NCBI GenBank assembly: GCA_011763485.2
Contig: JAANSK020273712.1
Location: 1 to 25,579 of the forward strand
Direction of reading: 5' to 3'
From: Isoetes engelmannii
Lineage: Eukaryota; Streptophyta; Lycopodiopsida; Isoetales; Isoetaceae
DNA length: 25,579 nucleotides
The position numbers were made by a program, and so were the translations under genes. Positions 1 to 21,479 of the stretch are shown here, one piece after another; the stretch's first letter is position 1, and every line of letters begins with the position of its first letter. Under the pieces are notes generated by a model that had not been told where the DNA came from, searched no databases, and worked only from the letters and a program-made list of their open reading frames with translations.

Positions 1-80
1 AAAGGGGCACGTTGCCCCATAGGGTACTCTACACCATCTATGGGTATACGGGGTACATGACGTATCTACGACATGTACCA

Positions 81-136
81 GTGACGTGGCATACATAATA
101 TACGTATTTATACCGTATATTATTATGGAACGTCAC
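81..136. repeat. Imperfect hairpin, 24-nt arms
   Basis: Arms 81-104 and 114-136 run from GTGACGT to ACGTCAC. The ten inner base pairs (ATAATATACG with CGTATATTAT) are perfect around a 9-nt loop. A second perfect 8-bp stem (GGTACATG / CATGTACC) sits immediately before it at 52-59 and 72-79. Possibly the end of a small inverted-repeat transposon cut by the window edge. Confidence 0.7.
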
Positions 137-430
137 AGAGGTGAAACAAATTTAAAGTGGTAATGTTTTTTAATAGATAATAAAAATTACTCAAAGGTTG
201 TATAATGCTCAATTGCATAAATGAACGAGAAAAATGATGGAACAACATCCTTCCTTTTAGGCTAGGTGATTTTACAGTTCTACACAATGCATCTTTCCAC
301 TACGCTTACAGGAGGTGCCGAATTCTGAAAGATGACATTCTAGCAGCTGATCTTGCTGAAATTTTAGCAACACTTAACGAGATGGGCGCAATATTTCCTT
401 ACAAAAAGTATTCATATTTTTCTCCTTTAT

Positions 431-586
431 ATTCATGCCAGGTGCGATATATTTCTCGTGAAATCATGTCGGGTGTGATTAGCTAACTTCCAACGTCAGA
501 TGCGGTTTGCTAACTTCGAAATCATGGAAGTTAACTAATCACAACTGGCGTAATTTCAAGATAATATAATCGCGCCTAGCATGATT
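431..586. repeat. Fold-back (MITE-like) inverted repeat, 62-bp arms
   Basis: Arms 431-492 and 525-586 pair without gaps at about 47 of 62 positions by my count, with a 32-nt loop. The inner 18 bp beside the loop (GTGATTAGCTAACTTCCA) match at 17 positions. It has the shape of a degraded miniature inverted-repeat transposable element or a small-RNA hairpin. No coding potential. Confidence 0.7.
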
Positions 587-599
587 TCAATTATCGAAA

Positions 600-1490
600 T
601 ATCACACCGAGCGTGATTTGTTTCGGAGCGATTTGTTTGAATTTGTAGCATCGGTTCTAATTATGTCTTTATGCTTTGCAGCCCATGCGTAGAGCAGATA
701 TGTCACGCAAGGCAATAGTGAGATAGAATATGGTAGGCCCTTGCCTATAAGACAAGGGAGTTCCAAATCAGGGAACTTTAAACTGTTGGAGAGGAATCTT
801 TCTAAAACGATAATATAGCAGAAGAAAGATAGTAAACCAAGATCAACTACCAAGAAAAGAAAGGGTGCGGAAGACGGCGGTGAGGGTTCTGAGAATGCGT
901 CAATTAGATCAAGGAAGGCGGTTGGTGACAACCACTGAAGATCACAGAAGTGGGAATGCTGACATGAGTAATGGGGAATCATGTGGAAAACATGATCCAG
1001 GGTTTCTACGTTATATCAATCTACGTAGAGTGAATCACTCCCTAAGGAACCCTCGACAAGGCGAACGATGGGTACACAAGAGTGACGAAGTCACTTCACT
1101 AAACCAGGAAGAATCTTTAGAGGACCCACAGATTCATATAAGCTGATCTTCTGTAAGAATGAAGTTTGGTTGAAGTGAAATAAATTTTGGGATGCCTATG
1201 CTAATAAGAGGCTCCCAGACTTGATGGGTAGAGATCCACCAGTAGACATTTTAATCTTTGACGTAATTGCAAAAAGCATAGGGCCTTGATGAGCATAGAC
1301 CTCCTTTTTTTGTATTCTTGTAAAGGCAAAAAGTAGAGAACACCGGGTTGTAGTAGTAGTAGTAGTAGTCGTCGTCGTCGTCCCTTTTGTGAATTCTTCA
1401 AGTATGCATTGTCAAATGAAATTGCTTCCTAATTGATCTTGGTTCTATTATATTTGGATATTTTGCCTTCGGTTAAATTTTTTCCATAGA
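600..1490. other. No recognised gene (600-1490)
   Basis: Overlapping short frames exist on both strands (602-982 minus, 865-1146 plus), but neither protein resembles a family I know and no promoter or splice context supports them. Confidence 0.5.
1350..1382. repeat. Compound trinucleotide microsatellite (TAG)n-(TCG)n
   Basis: Six TAG-phase repeats pass directly into four GTC repeats through a single shared T, a compound microsatellite. Confidence 0.9.
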
Positions 1491-1497
1491 ACGCACT

Positions 1498-1725
1498 TTG
1501 CTAATGGTGCTAAAATTGAATTGTGGAGCCTTTTATGCAACTAATGTGCATATAGATCTCCTGTTATGGAAGAACCTAGGCCTTCTGCCAGTCACAACCC
1601 CAGGCTTAATAATATTTCTTTGTTCGTGCTCGATGCCCGATTTGGTAAACAAGGCAGGAGTATTTTTAACTGCGGGGTCTTGGCATCACCTTGAAGCAGA
1701 GGATCCGTGGCCTAAGTTATATTGA
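1498..1725 (+). pseudogene. Probable LINE endonuclease (EEP) relic
   Basis: The translation contains GAFYATNVHIDLLLWKNL, then a segment where the family has WII-GDFNM, then NKAGVFLTAGS and a histidine/tryptophan-rich tail. This spacing resembles the end of the apurinic endonuclease-like domain of plant LINEs (YAPN...R..LW..L...GDFNM...K.G). The GDFNM core is not preserved and no reverse transcriptase follows, so if correct it is a short, decayed fragment. Confidence 0.35.
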
Positions 1726-1729
1726 CTAG

Positions 1730-2530
1730 GCACCCCAATATGTCTTAGTATCTTCCATACATTTCATTACCTACCTTTCATGTTTTTGCCATAATCCTAG
1801 ACCCTCATACCTTATTCCTCTCATTTCCCAAATGCCTCCTTTGTATTCATAACCTTTGAGATTGGCCAAAGTATTTTTCCCAGTCAAAATCTCACACAGT
1901 CCATCATTCATCCACCACTCACCAAAGAAAATAAAAAAATTCCATCAAATAAGCCTCCTCAAAAGTCTTAGTCAAAATTCTCTCTCTAAAAGCAAAAGTA
2001 GAGAGAGAAAGAGGCACATTTGTTCATCAAAAGTGAAAGAACACCAAAAATCATTCCATGTGCTAGCAAAACATCATTGATTTGAAGAGAAATTGTCAAC
2101 TACACACCACTTTGTCAACCTCATCATGAAAAGTCCACATCATCATCACATGCCACTCACACCATATCACACGTTTCATCCACCTCGTCTCCACCTCACA
2201 AAAGCTTTTGACTAGGAAAAATGCGTTTGCCACCTCATTTTGCCATCTCACCATGCCACTTACCATGTCATCATACTTGTGCCAAATCATCAAATTTTTG
2301 CCTAGTCACCAAAATTTGCCCCATGGCTTGACCTAAAAAGTCAAAATGCTCATTTTGAAAAGTTTGTTTTTTCGTCATGAAGAGCATAGAAAAACATGCC
2401 AGGTGGCACTTGAAATTTTGCAAAAAGACCTTGTTTTGACCTCCAAAGGTCACTTCTTGGGAACATCGCCTTGCTTCAAAAAAAAATTCCTATCTACCCC
2501 CCTTGGCCTAGATTCTCTCTCCCCCAATCA
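1730..2530. other. CA-rich, guanine-poor stretch without recognised gene
   Basis: The plus strand is rich in CCAC, CATCAT and CTCAC words from about 1740 to 2530. Short frames occur on both strands but none is recognisable. It could be the upstream part of the promoter-like block that follows, or decayed repeat DNA. Confidence 0.4.
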
Positions 2531-2538
2531 TCCCCCGC

Positions 2539-2700
2539 CACGTGGTACACCCCGGCGTGTCAGGCGGCAATGGGCCGAATCCCACGTGGGCATAGCACGT
2601 GTGTTTAGAAATACACGTGGGATTCTGTATTTATATTTTGAGCTTCTTTTTTTAATTTGGCCTGTGGGATAATTCGTGCTTTTTTCCTAAAAAACCCTAA
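2539..2700 (+). promoter_or_regulatory. Promoter-like block: four G-boxes, TATA-like site, telo-box
   Basis: CACGTG occurs at 2539-2544, 2583-2588, 2596-2601 and 2614-2619. A TATA-like TATTTATA lies at 2628-2635 and a telo-box AAACCCTAA at 2692-2700. G-boxes bind bZIP/bHLH factors, and telo-boxes are common near transcription starts of plant housekeeping genes. Order and spacing match a plant core promoter on the plus strand. It could also be the promoter of a decayed LTR. Confidence 0.45.
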
Positions 2701-2749
2701 AAAAGTTCTACCAAGAAACAAATTTTTGGCCGAATCTACTGGGCTAATC

Positions 2750-2902
2750 ATGGCTATGGCATCCCAAATTAACCTCTATTGTGCCAAGAACCTCAAAACT
2801 AAGCTAAGAGACAAACATTATCACCACATTAGCCAAGATCTGAGCGGAACAGAGGAGATTTCAAAAGGGGCAAATTGTAATCAGAGATTTTCCAAGGCTT
2901 AG
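2750..2902 (+). CDS. Hypothetical 50-codon frame after promoter-like block
   Basis: ATG at 2750 opens MAMASQINLYCAKNLKTKLR and ends with TAG at 2902. It is the first sensible start about 120 bp after the TATA-like site. The product is basic, without membrane segments or a known domain. The frame stays open upstream to 2657. It could be a first exon, a short peptide, or chance. Confidence 0.2.
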   Translation: MAMASQINLYCAKNLKTKLRDKHYHHISQDLSGTEEISKGANCNQRFSKA

Positions 2903-4588
2903 ACGCGAAATCAAAATTACTGACGCTGCACAAGTGCCAGACTGACCATTTTGTGATTGAATTGACCTTCCTTGCTTCTAGATCTACTGGATTTTGAAGC
3001 AAATATGATGAAATTCAATCCAAAATGGAAATTATCCTGTGCCCAGGACTATAGAGTTTGGGAAAACTCTGTGAATGCTTTATGATGTTCGAATGAACGA
3101 AAATCTAAGCTTGGTAAGATCTGTCCACTAGTTTCCATGGAAGAAGAACTTTAAATTAGCTGAAATTTGATTTATATCTGCGCATTCCTTAAGTAAGGAA
3201 TTCTTCCCAGTATTTAAATAGTTCCTTAATATACAACACCTCATAAAACATAAAAAATTAAGCTCAGGTTATGCTTAGCAAGCTTAAACTTTTTGTTGTT
3301 TCTTCAAATTTACAACTAGAAAATCCATCTCTAGATTGGTCTGGCTCATCTTTTTCTGAAGGAACTTGTTGCACGTGTGGTGCAAAGATATTAGAAGATA
3401 TCCCAAGTGTCAAACTCAAGAAATCTATACAGAAACTCAATCTGCAAATTTCTGCTTGCTGGTTCTTGAGCCCAGACACTCTGTTACACTCCAAATCCAT
3501 TTTGCAATAGCATAGCACAACCTTTTTGGGAAATTTAAGTCCTGCGCACAATAGGCAGAGTTGTCAGAGCCATACACAAGTCTCAAAATCCGGAACTAAT
3601 TCTCTGAACTCGCGTTGCAAAAAATAGCTTGATGCCAAGGATATTGACTTTTTTTTACTTGGTCAGTCTTGCAGATTTGAGTCTCTTGCCCTAAGAATTC
3701 TCGAGCAAACTTTTGCAAGCATTTTCTTTGCATGCTAGAGCACCTACTTGAATTGCACTTGCAGTGAAATTCATACAAGAATGAGAGTGGCATTAGTTTG
3801 AGTAAGAGCTCTTTTTTCTTGTTTTGGGAAAGCAGTTCTCTAACTTGAATTTTGAGCTTTCTTTTTGCAATCTTTTGGCTCAGACTGGTTGCCTTAAGCA
3901 ACCTGGAGGTCCTGCACCACTGAGGTTGAAGGTTTGCCAGAAATACCTTCAACACTCCAAAAGACCATAGGATAAAAAATTTGTCACTAGCTAAATATTC
4001 CCGCTTACACTCAAAGAGGGAAAACAATCATACACGCAAAAGGAAAAAAGAAAAAAAGGAAAAAAAAATAAAAATAGAAAGGGGAGAGACAACAAAATAC
4101 TTACAATACTATCTTCAAAAATTGACATTTCAGAAGAAGAAAGTCGTCTTTAGTGTTCAAGACGACCATGAGAAGAAGAACATAACTATATCTCCTTCAC
4201 GCTAACATGTTAAAACATGGAGCTTGTATTTCTATATGTATCCTGTAAGCCACAAGCATCAAATATAATTTCCTTGCTCCAAACCCCCTCCGGGCATCGA
4301 CAGACAACCCTTCGTGCGCATCACCTTGTTTTATTTTTTAGGGTTATGGAGTAGATGTTTCCTTTTATGACAGAAGATTGTATACACTCTTGAACTATGT
4401 ATACGTGTAAGTAAAAAATGGTTTGGTTGCTTGCGCCGAGGTATCCATTCAAGCTAGTAAATGACTCATGAAGAGAAATATTTACCACCAAGATAAATAT
4501 CTTGTAAGTTTAAATGATATTTTACTTGCAAAACTCTATTTTCATAACATTGAAGGTGGAGGCTAGCACCTTGTTTTTTTTACAAACT
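2903..4588. other. No recognised gene; 3' flank of the synthetase
   Basis: AT-rich DNA. A perfect 8-bp inverted repeat (ATTCCTTA / TAAGGAAT) at 3184-3201 stands just before a TATTTAAATAG box at 3211. Frames at 3271-3510 and 3596-4027 have no recognisable product. Purine-rich tracts occupy 4035-4095. The part nearest 4589 is probably the synthetase 3' UTR. Confidence 0.4.
4330..4335 (-). terminator. Candidate polyadenylation signal AATAAA of the synthetase gene
   Basis: AATAAA on the minus strand, about 255 nt after the stop codon, within an AT-rich 3' flank. The distance suits a plant 3' UTR. Plant signals are degenerate, so the true site could be another one nearby. Confidence 0.35.
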
Positions 4589-16365
<11,777 letters not shown>

Positions 16366-17476
16366 CTGATTCCAAAGTTAGCTTACTTAAATAGCCAAAA
16401 AGGAGAACAAAATTTACTGGAATAGAAAAATCAAAGGACGGCTCACTGTTAAAAATAAACATATGAATAGGCATGAATACATGCATTTCAGTCTAGACTT
16501 CAATAAATACATTTAGACACTTCTACAATACATACAACTCAATGATATGCCAAGGTGCGCACACACATATATATAATTTTAAAAATCCATTTAAATTAGC
16601 TTGCAACAGCCAACTTCATCACGAAAATAACATTTCAGACTTCTGCTCGAATAGGAACTCCTTTCACCTCTTCCTCTACCTCTATGAGCTCTTCCTCGTC
16701 CTCGTGGCGCTGATCAGATTCAGTTCTAACTGAATTTTCTTCTTGTTGGTGGTAACTTCTGGAATTTCCTCCATCTCTGCTCCCTTTTTCTTCTTGATTG
16801 ACTGAAATTAATCTGCTCCTTTTATATATACCTTTTGACCTCAAACCTGCTGCTGCAATAGTAGGCTCATTATCTTGTGCTTGAAAAGCATCAAGAAAGT
16901 GCTCACACTGCTTCTACTATCATTGGAAACATCTCACTCTCATCTGCGAGTTTTGTGAAGGGCACTTTCTTGTTTGATCCGTCACAAAAAATGTTGTTAG
17001 TTGTTACGAATACATTTTATATGTTAAAATGTTATCATAAAGTCCAAACTTCTCTAATTGTCATGCCAATCGTAGTCCACCATAGAATTAGCTACTTTAT
17101 GACTGGTTATCTATGATTGGAGGATATTAATATAAGATGATACAAATCTAAGTTTTGTGGTTTACAATAGCCAGAGCCAATAATGGATGAGTGGATGAGA
17201 ATAGATCCTGGGGGTTTAAAAGGACATGGCTTGGGAACAATAATCCTCATTGATTGTCTCATGAAGATTGATTGCATCATAATTCAGGGGAGGAACTAGG
17301 CGGAGCCTTGGAGACTCCTAGCGGATACTTTGTTCTTTAGAAGTGCTAGTTCCGTGGTCGACTCTAATTGCCATGGCCCTAGTAAACTCTGAACTTTATC
17401 ATAACATTCTAACATACTAGAAAAGGGACCGCCCGTACAATCCTCAGCTCAGCCCCGGCCTTCGCCTCGCCTCGAT
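16366..17476. other. No recognised gene; upstream of the first visible synthetase exon
   Basis: Expected to be intron on the minus strand, since the exon at 16365 opens inside a codon. The minus-strand frame 16635-16844 encodes an acidic Glu-rich peptide that does not fit the synthetase family. No HHTFFEMLGN (motif 2) or other N-terminal synthetase motif was found on reading. Confidence 0.5.
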
Positions 17477-17479
17477 TTG

Positions 17480-18320
17480 GACAAATGCAAGCTCATCCAT
17501 GCCCTAAACGTATCTCATCCATTGACACCTATATTGTACCATGCCTCTTTTTCTTATATCCTAAATGCATGCCCATCCATAGACACCTATATTATACCTA
17601 TCACTTATACACTTATCATACCTATACACCTATCGTACCTATACCTATCACCTACACACATATTATACCTATACACCTATTATACCTATATAACTATGCC
17701 TATACACTTATTATACCTATGCACGTCTACCTATCATACCTACACCTATACACACTTATCATACCTATCTATCACCTACACACTTATAATACCTATACAC
17801 CTAGCATACCTATTACCTACACCTATCACACCTATACTTATCGTTTACACACTTATCATGCCTATACACCTATCATACACTTATCATACCTATACACCTA
17901 TACCTATTATACCTATACACCTATCAAACCTATTCACCTACACCCCTATCATACCTATACACCCTTATCATATCTATACACCTATCATACCTATACACCT
18001 ACACCTATCATACCTACAGACACTTATCATACCTATACACCCTTATCATATCTATACACCTATACGCCTATCATACCTATACACCTACACCTATCATACC
18101 TATATACCTATCGTGCCTATACACCTATCATGCCTATTCACCTACACACCTATCATACCTATACTTATTATCACAAACTTATCATACCTATACACCTATT
18201 ATACTTATCACCTACACCTATCACACCTATATCTATCACCTACACACTTATCATACCTATACACCTTTATACCTATCATACCCATCATACCTATACACTT
18301 ATTATATCTATCATACTTTA
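17480..18320. repeat. CCTATACACCTATCA-type minisatellite, about 840 bp
   Basis: Continuous irregular array built from CCTAT, ACACCTA, ATCATA and CCTATA words. The plus strand is almost free of G. It has no fixed unit; repeats of about 6, 12 and 18 bases are interleaved. Lack of G keeps several frames open, giving Tyr/Thr/Ile/Pro-rich chance translations. Confidence 0.95.
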
Positions 18321-18334
18321 GAGGGTCTAAAACA

Positions 18335-18869
18335 TTCTAGAACATTCTATTTTTAACATCTAGAACATTCTAGATCTATTTAGAAAAACTTTTGCAGAGT
18401 TTCAAAAAAACTTTCTATTTTTAGACTGAGGTGCTTACACATAAGCACACTCAAGAACCTTCCAAAAAAATCCTATTTTGGCTTTTTCCAAAGTTTCAGA
18501 AAAACTTTCTACTTTTAGATTAAGGTGCTTAACCATGAGCATCTATTTTGGCTTTTTTCAAAGTTTCAGAAAAACTTTCTACTTTTAGATTAAGGTGCTT
18601 AACCATGAGCATCTGTTTGGGCTTTTTCCAAAGTTTCAAAAAAACTTTCTACTTTTAAATTAAGGTGCTTAAACATGAGCATCTTGAATTTTCTTCAACA
18701 TTCGTGGACATTCTATTCTGATTTTTTTTTCAAAATTTCAAAAAACTTTCTAGTTTTAGACACACTCTAGAACATTCTATTTTTTTTCTTTGGAAGTTTT
18801 AGAAAATACTTTCTATTTTTAGTTTTGTGGTGCTTAGTTATGAGCATCTGGAATGTTCTAGAACATTCC
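18335..18869. promoter_or_regulatory. Cluster of heat-shock-element-like sites
   Basis: TTCTAGAACATTC at 18335-18347 is a perfect three-unit TTCnnGAAnnTTC element. GAACATTC recurs at 18363-18370 and 18770-18777. GGAATGTTCTAGAACATTCC at 18850-18869 is a perfect 20-bp palindrome with four alternating GAA/TTC units. Heat-shock transcription factors bind such arrays. Whether anything nearby is heat-responsive cannot be told from sequence. Confidence 0.6.
18480..18689. repeat. 70-bp tandem repeat, three clear units
   Basis: Units start GGCTTTTT at 18480, 18550 and 18620 and contain AAAAACTTTCTACTTTTA then AAGGTGCTTAA and ATGAGCATCT. Degenerate units flank them (about 18380-18479 and 18720-18850). 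The GAA/TTC-rich sites sit around this array. Confidence 0.93.
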
Positions 18870-19235
18870 AAATGCTCTAGACCCTAGCCACATGGCGCCT
18901 TCCTGGCCGTTGATTCTCCCATCAAGATGGACGGCCAAGATCGCGCCACGTGACGCCTTCCTGGCCGTTGATAGGAAGTTGAAGACTCACTTACTTACGA
19001 ACACTTTCTTTATTGAAATAGATAGAATGTATCCGTAACAATACTCCTTTAGCCAAACACTACATTGCTTTAGCTATTTTGGTAATAATAGCAAAAAGTA
19101 GGGCTATTTTGGTAATTTTTCCTAAAATTGTTCACATCTTTAGATTCTCTTTAACTTTAGATTGTTCTGCGGATTTCCTAACACCTGCTTCCTTTTTGTC
19201 TCATAGATTAGTTGATACTCTTTTTGTCTCATAGA
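18870..19235. other. No gene seen; short direct repeats
   Basis: CGCCTTCCTGGCCGTTGAT occurs twice (about 18896 and 18954) around an ACGGCCA complement. GCTATTTTGGTAAT occurs twice near 19075-19120. CTTTTTGTCTCATAGATTAG is repeated with a 28-bp period at 19192 and 19220. Confidence 0.7.
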
Positions 19236-19500
19236 TTAGGTGATTCCTGCTCCAAGCAGAGCACTCATCATTCCCAGTATGTGCGTGCGCATGGAATCAT
19301 CCGCTGCGATCTTGATGAGTAGCAAGGACTTCTTGTTGAGCTCCTCCCATTTCTGGCCTTCATCCAGGTCATCATCTGGTTTTAAAGCTTTACCAATTAT
19401 CGCATCCCAAACTCTAGCTAGATCAAGTATCACGGTCATTACCAATTATCGCATCCCAAACTCTAGCTAGATCAAGTATCACGGTCATTTCTCCTTAGAA
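19236..19500 (-). mobile_element. Ty1/Copia gag fossil fragment
   Basis: The minus-strand translation has VWDAIIGKALKPDDD, EGQKWEELNKKSLLLIKIAA and MRTHILGMMSAL, the order seen in the gag N-terminal domain of plant Copia elements (W.AI.G...KW...N..A...I......ILG..SA). Only this domain is present. It lies opposite in strand to the neighbouring Copia pieces, so it is a separate relic or an inverted piece. Confidence 0.65.
19392..19489. repeat. Exact 49-bp tandem duplication inside the gag fossil
   Basis: Units 19392-19440 and 19441-19489 are identical and begin ACCAATTATCGCATCCC. The absence of differences suggests a recent event after the element decayed. Confidence 0.97.
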
Positions 19501-19860
19501 ATGGGATAAGATTTCCCTTTGAGAATGAACTTCCCATTTATAAACACTTTCTAAGTTATCCATGATGGAAAACACAAGCTCTACTCCTATCTTTCACAAA
19601 TCACTCTAAGGCTCAAGGGCCATGTGGTTGGCATCAAGGGCCATGTGGTTAACGTAAATATCCCATAACTTAAAGTTAAATGTTAATATCCTAACACCCG
19701 TATACACAATATACGTTACCTCCAACATGAACATATATCACATTATACCATTCTAACACACAGACCTTGTGCTTGTGGACCTGTTGAAGATGTAGGAGAG
19801 GGCTTTAAGTGTGTTTGAAAAAGATAAAGGGATTGATGAAGAATGTAATTTTGTTGTCTT
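19500..19860. other. No gene seen between Copia fossils
   Basis: AT-rich. CAAGGGCCATGTGGTT occurs twice near 19613-19650. Nothing here can be assigned to a named family. Confidence 0.4.
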
Positions 19861-19867
19861 TAAGTGA

Positions 19868-20205
19868 ACCAACACAGTTGATGAAGCATTTGCCTCCAAA
19901 GAATGCAGAGATGCAATGAATGAGGAATACAGAAGTCTAATTCAAAATGACACTTGGGAAATTAGGCCAAGGCCGAAGGGAAAGAATGGAAAGAATGTCA
20001 TTGTCTGCAAACGGGTTTACAAACTAAAGTATAAGAAATTGACAGATATAGCGAGGCTTGTAGCCAAAGGATATGCACAAAAGGAAGGAGTAGACTATTT
20101 TGAGACATTTGTGCCACTTGCAAAGCCAAAGACTGTTCATATGGACTGTTCTTATAGTAATGGCATTGACTTTGGCAAAGTTCATCACCTTGATGTGTGT
20201 TAGAA
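19868..20205 (+). mobile_element. Ty1/Copia reverse-transcriptase fossil fragment
   Basis: The translation reads ASKECRDAMNEEYRSLIQND, TWEIRPRPKGK, then RLVAKGYAQKEGVDYFETF and PLAKPKTV, the start of the Copia reverse transcriptase domain. It ends near a KVHHLDV segment. The fragment is 5' and 3' incomplete and degraded. It belongs to a different copy from the element starting near 21240. Confidence 0.9.
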
Positions 20206-20830
20206 TGATAACACATATATACATGACTAGAGTGCTAAGTCCCTATACATCAGCATAGTCACACTTCATCATGTTTCCCACTGAGCAGCTGAAGAAAAGA
20301 AAAGAGAATAGCTCAGGGAACGTGTCAGGTGACAATTGGTTTTATGCAGCATATACATTGCACTAGCATAAGTGACGAGCAATGGCTGTTCAACATTGAT
20401 TCCAGGGAAAATATTATGGTGTCGTTGGATGACAGATCCACACACAGTAACTTTTGATCCTCAACCCTAGTTGGAAACTTGATCTTCCCATATCACCCTA
20501 CCAAAACCTATGCCATTACATTTAAGGGATTTGAGGGCCTCGAATATTTGTCAACAATACACGAACGTTCCCTTGTAATTAGGTGGATGTACTTGTAATT
20601 AGGTGGATGTACAGAGAGCGGTCACTTGTAGTGGCATCTCTCTAGGCACAGTCGATGTAATTCAAGGCATTGGTTGGTGTGTGCAACATGATGCAATACT
20701 GAACTATGGTAAGCAGAAGGAAAACCATTACATTTGTGTAGGTGAAGAGTCAAGTAAAGTCAAGACCCAACCACATTCAGTCTTTACCCAACCACAGTCT
20801 TTACAAAAGGCTATCAGCAATACTTGAATT
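20206..20830. other. No gene recognised; 20-bp tandem duplication
   Basis: A 20-bp exact tandem duplication (CTTGTAATTAGGTGGATGTA) lies at 20572-20611. The plus frame 20603-20827 has no recognisable product. Probably decayed repeat DNA between two retroelement relics. Confidence 0.5.
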
Positions 20831-20985
20831 ATAGAACTTACATTTTGAAAGATGAAGATACACTGCCAAAGCATCCTTAGGATCGTACAATCTATTTATA
20901 AGGTTGTCCAATGCTCTATAGCCAATGCACATTCCATAACCCTTGCTGCTTGTCCTATCATTACTACTGGGGCTCCACTGGATTT
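20830..20985 (-). mobile_element. Ty3/Gypsy reverse-transcriptase fossil fragment
   Basis: Minus-strand reading shows SSGAPVVM and GMCIGYRALDNLINR, which match the SPWGAPVVF...MCVDYRALN..T.KN segment of Gypsy reverse transcriptases. Short and degraded. It is directly followed on the plus strand by a LINE relic. Confidence 0.55.
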
Positions 20986-21245
20986 GTACATTGATGAGCT
21001 GGAAAGCCTGCAGTAACACTTGGAGGTGACGGGTCTGCTTTAGCTAAGTGCATATCTGTCCTTTTATATGAGGACAATGTGGTATTTATATCCTCTTCCT
21101 CTATAGGCCTTTCAACAGCATTTATTGGCACTTGAGAACTTCTGCATGTAAAGAAAGCTTAAAGTGAACTTGGACAAAAGTGATGGTTTTCAACATATCA
21201 AGAGCTTGCATGCATTGCATGACAAAATATGTTTTAATGGTTAAG
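20983..21245 (+). pseudogene. LINE reverse-transcriptase relic
   Basis: The plus strand reads LYIDELESLQ, then (new frame) GGDGSALAKCISVLLYEDNV and VFISSSSIGL, then (another frame) QQHLLALENFC and RKLKVNLDKS. This is the order around the catalytic YADD box of plant LINE reverse transcriptases (LYIDELE...LLYADDVVLIS...GLQ.HL.AL..FC...L.VNL.K). YADD is replaced by YEDN, and there are frame changes, so it is inactive. The upstream fingers region and the 3' end are missing; the Copia element begins where it stops. Confidence 0.75.
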
Positions 21246-21467
21246 CACCCATATGTGCTGACATGGCAGCCTATGTATTTCATAGGACCATGGTTTATAT
21301 TTTAGTATTAGGATAGGACTAGTTTAGTATCTACGTGCTTGCTAAACTTGTCACCTACGTGACTTATCTATTGTAGCACAAAACCAAAACCCTTCAATCA
21401 ATCATCATCTACCTTCTTGTCTTTCACTCCAGCTCCATTTCTCTGTGCCTAGATCTAACCTTTGACA

Positions 21468-21479
21468 TGGTATCAGAGC
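21468..21479 (+). promoter_or_regulatory. Copia primer-binding site
   Basis: TGGTATCAGAGC, the classic plant Copia primer-binding site complementary to the 3' end of initiator tRNA-Met, immediately after the LTR's terminal CA. Confidence 0.93.

Noticed and set aside
602-1146. Frames 602-982 minus and 865-1146 plus
   Set aside because: They overlap on opposite strands, match no family I recognise and lack splice or promoter context.
3596-4027. Minus-strand frame of 143 codons downstream of the synthetase
   Set aside because: Composition is ordinary non-coding AT-rich sequence; no domain and no start context.
16635-16844. Glu-rich minus-strand frame as a possible upstream synthetase exon
   Set aside because: The N-terminal part of the enzyme family has no such acidic repeat, and the needed RTNDVENVG or HHTFFEMLGN motifs are absent.
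17477-18340. Two overlapping plus-strand open frames of almost 290 codons, Tyr/Thr/Ile/Pro-rich
   Set aside because: They are by-products of the guanine-poor minisatellite, open in two frames at once, with no start context or domain.
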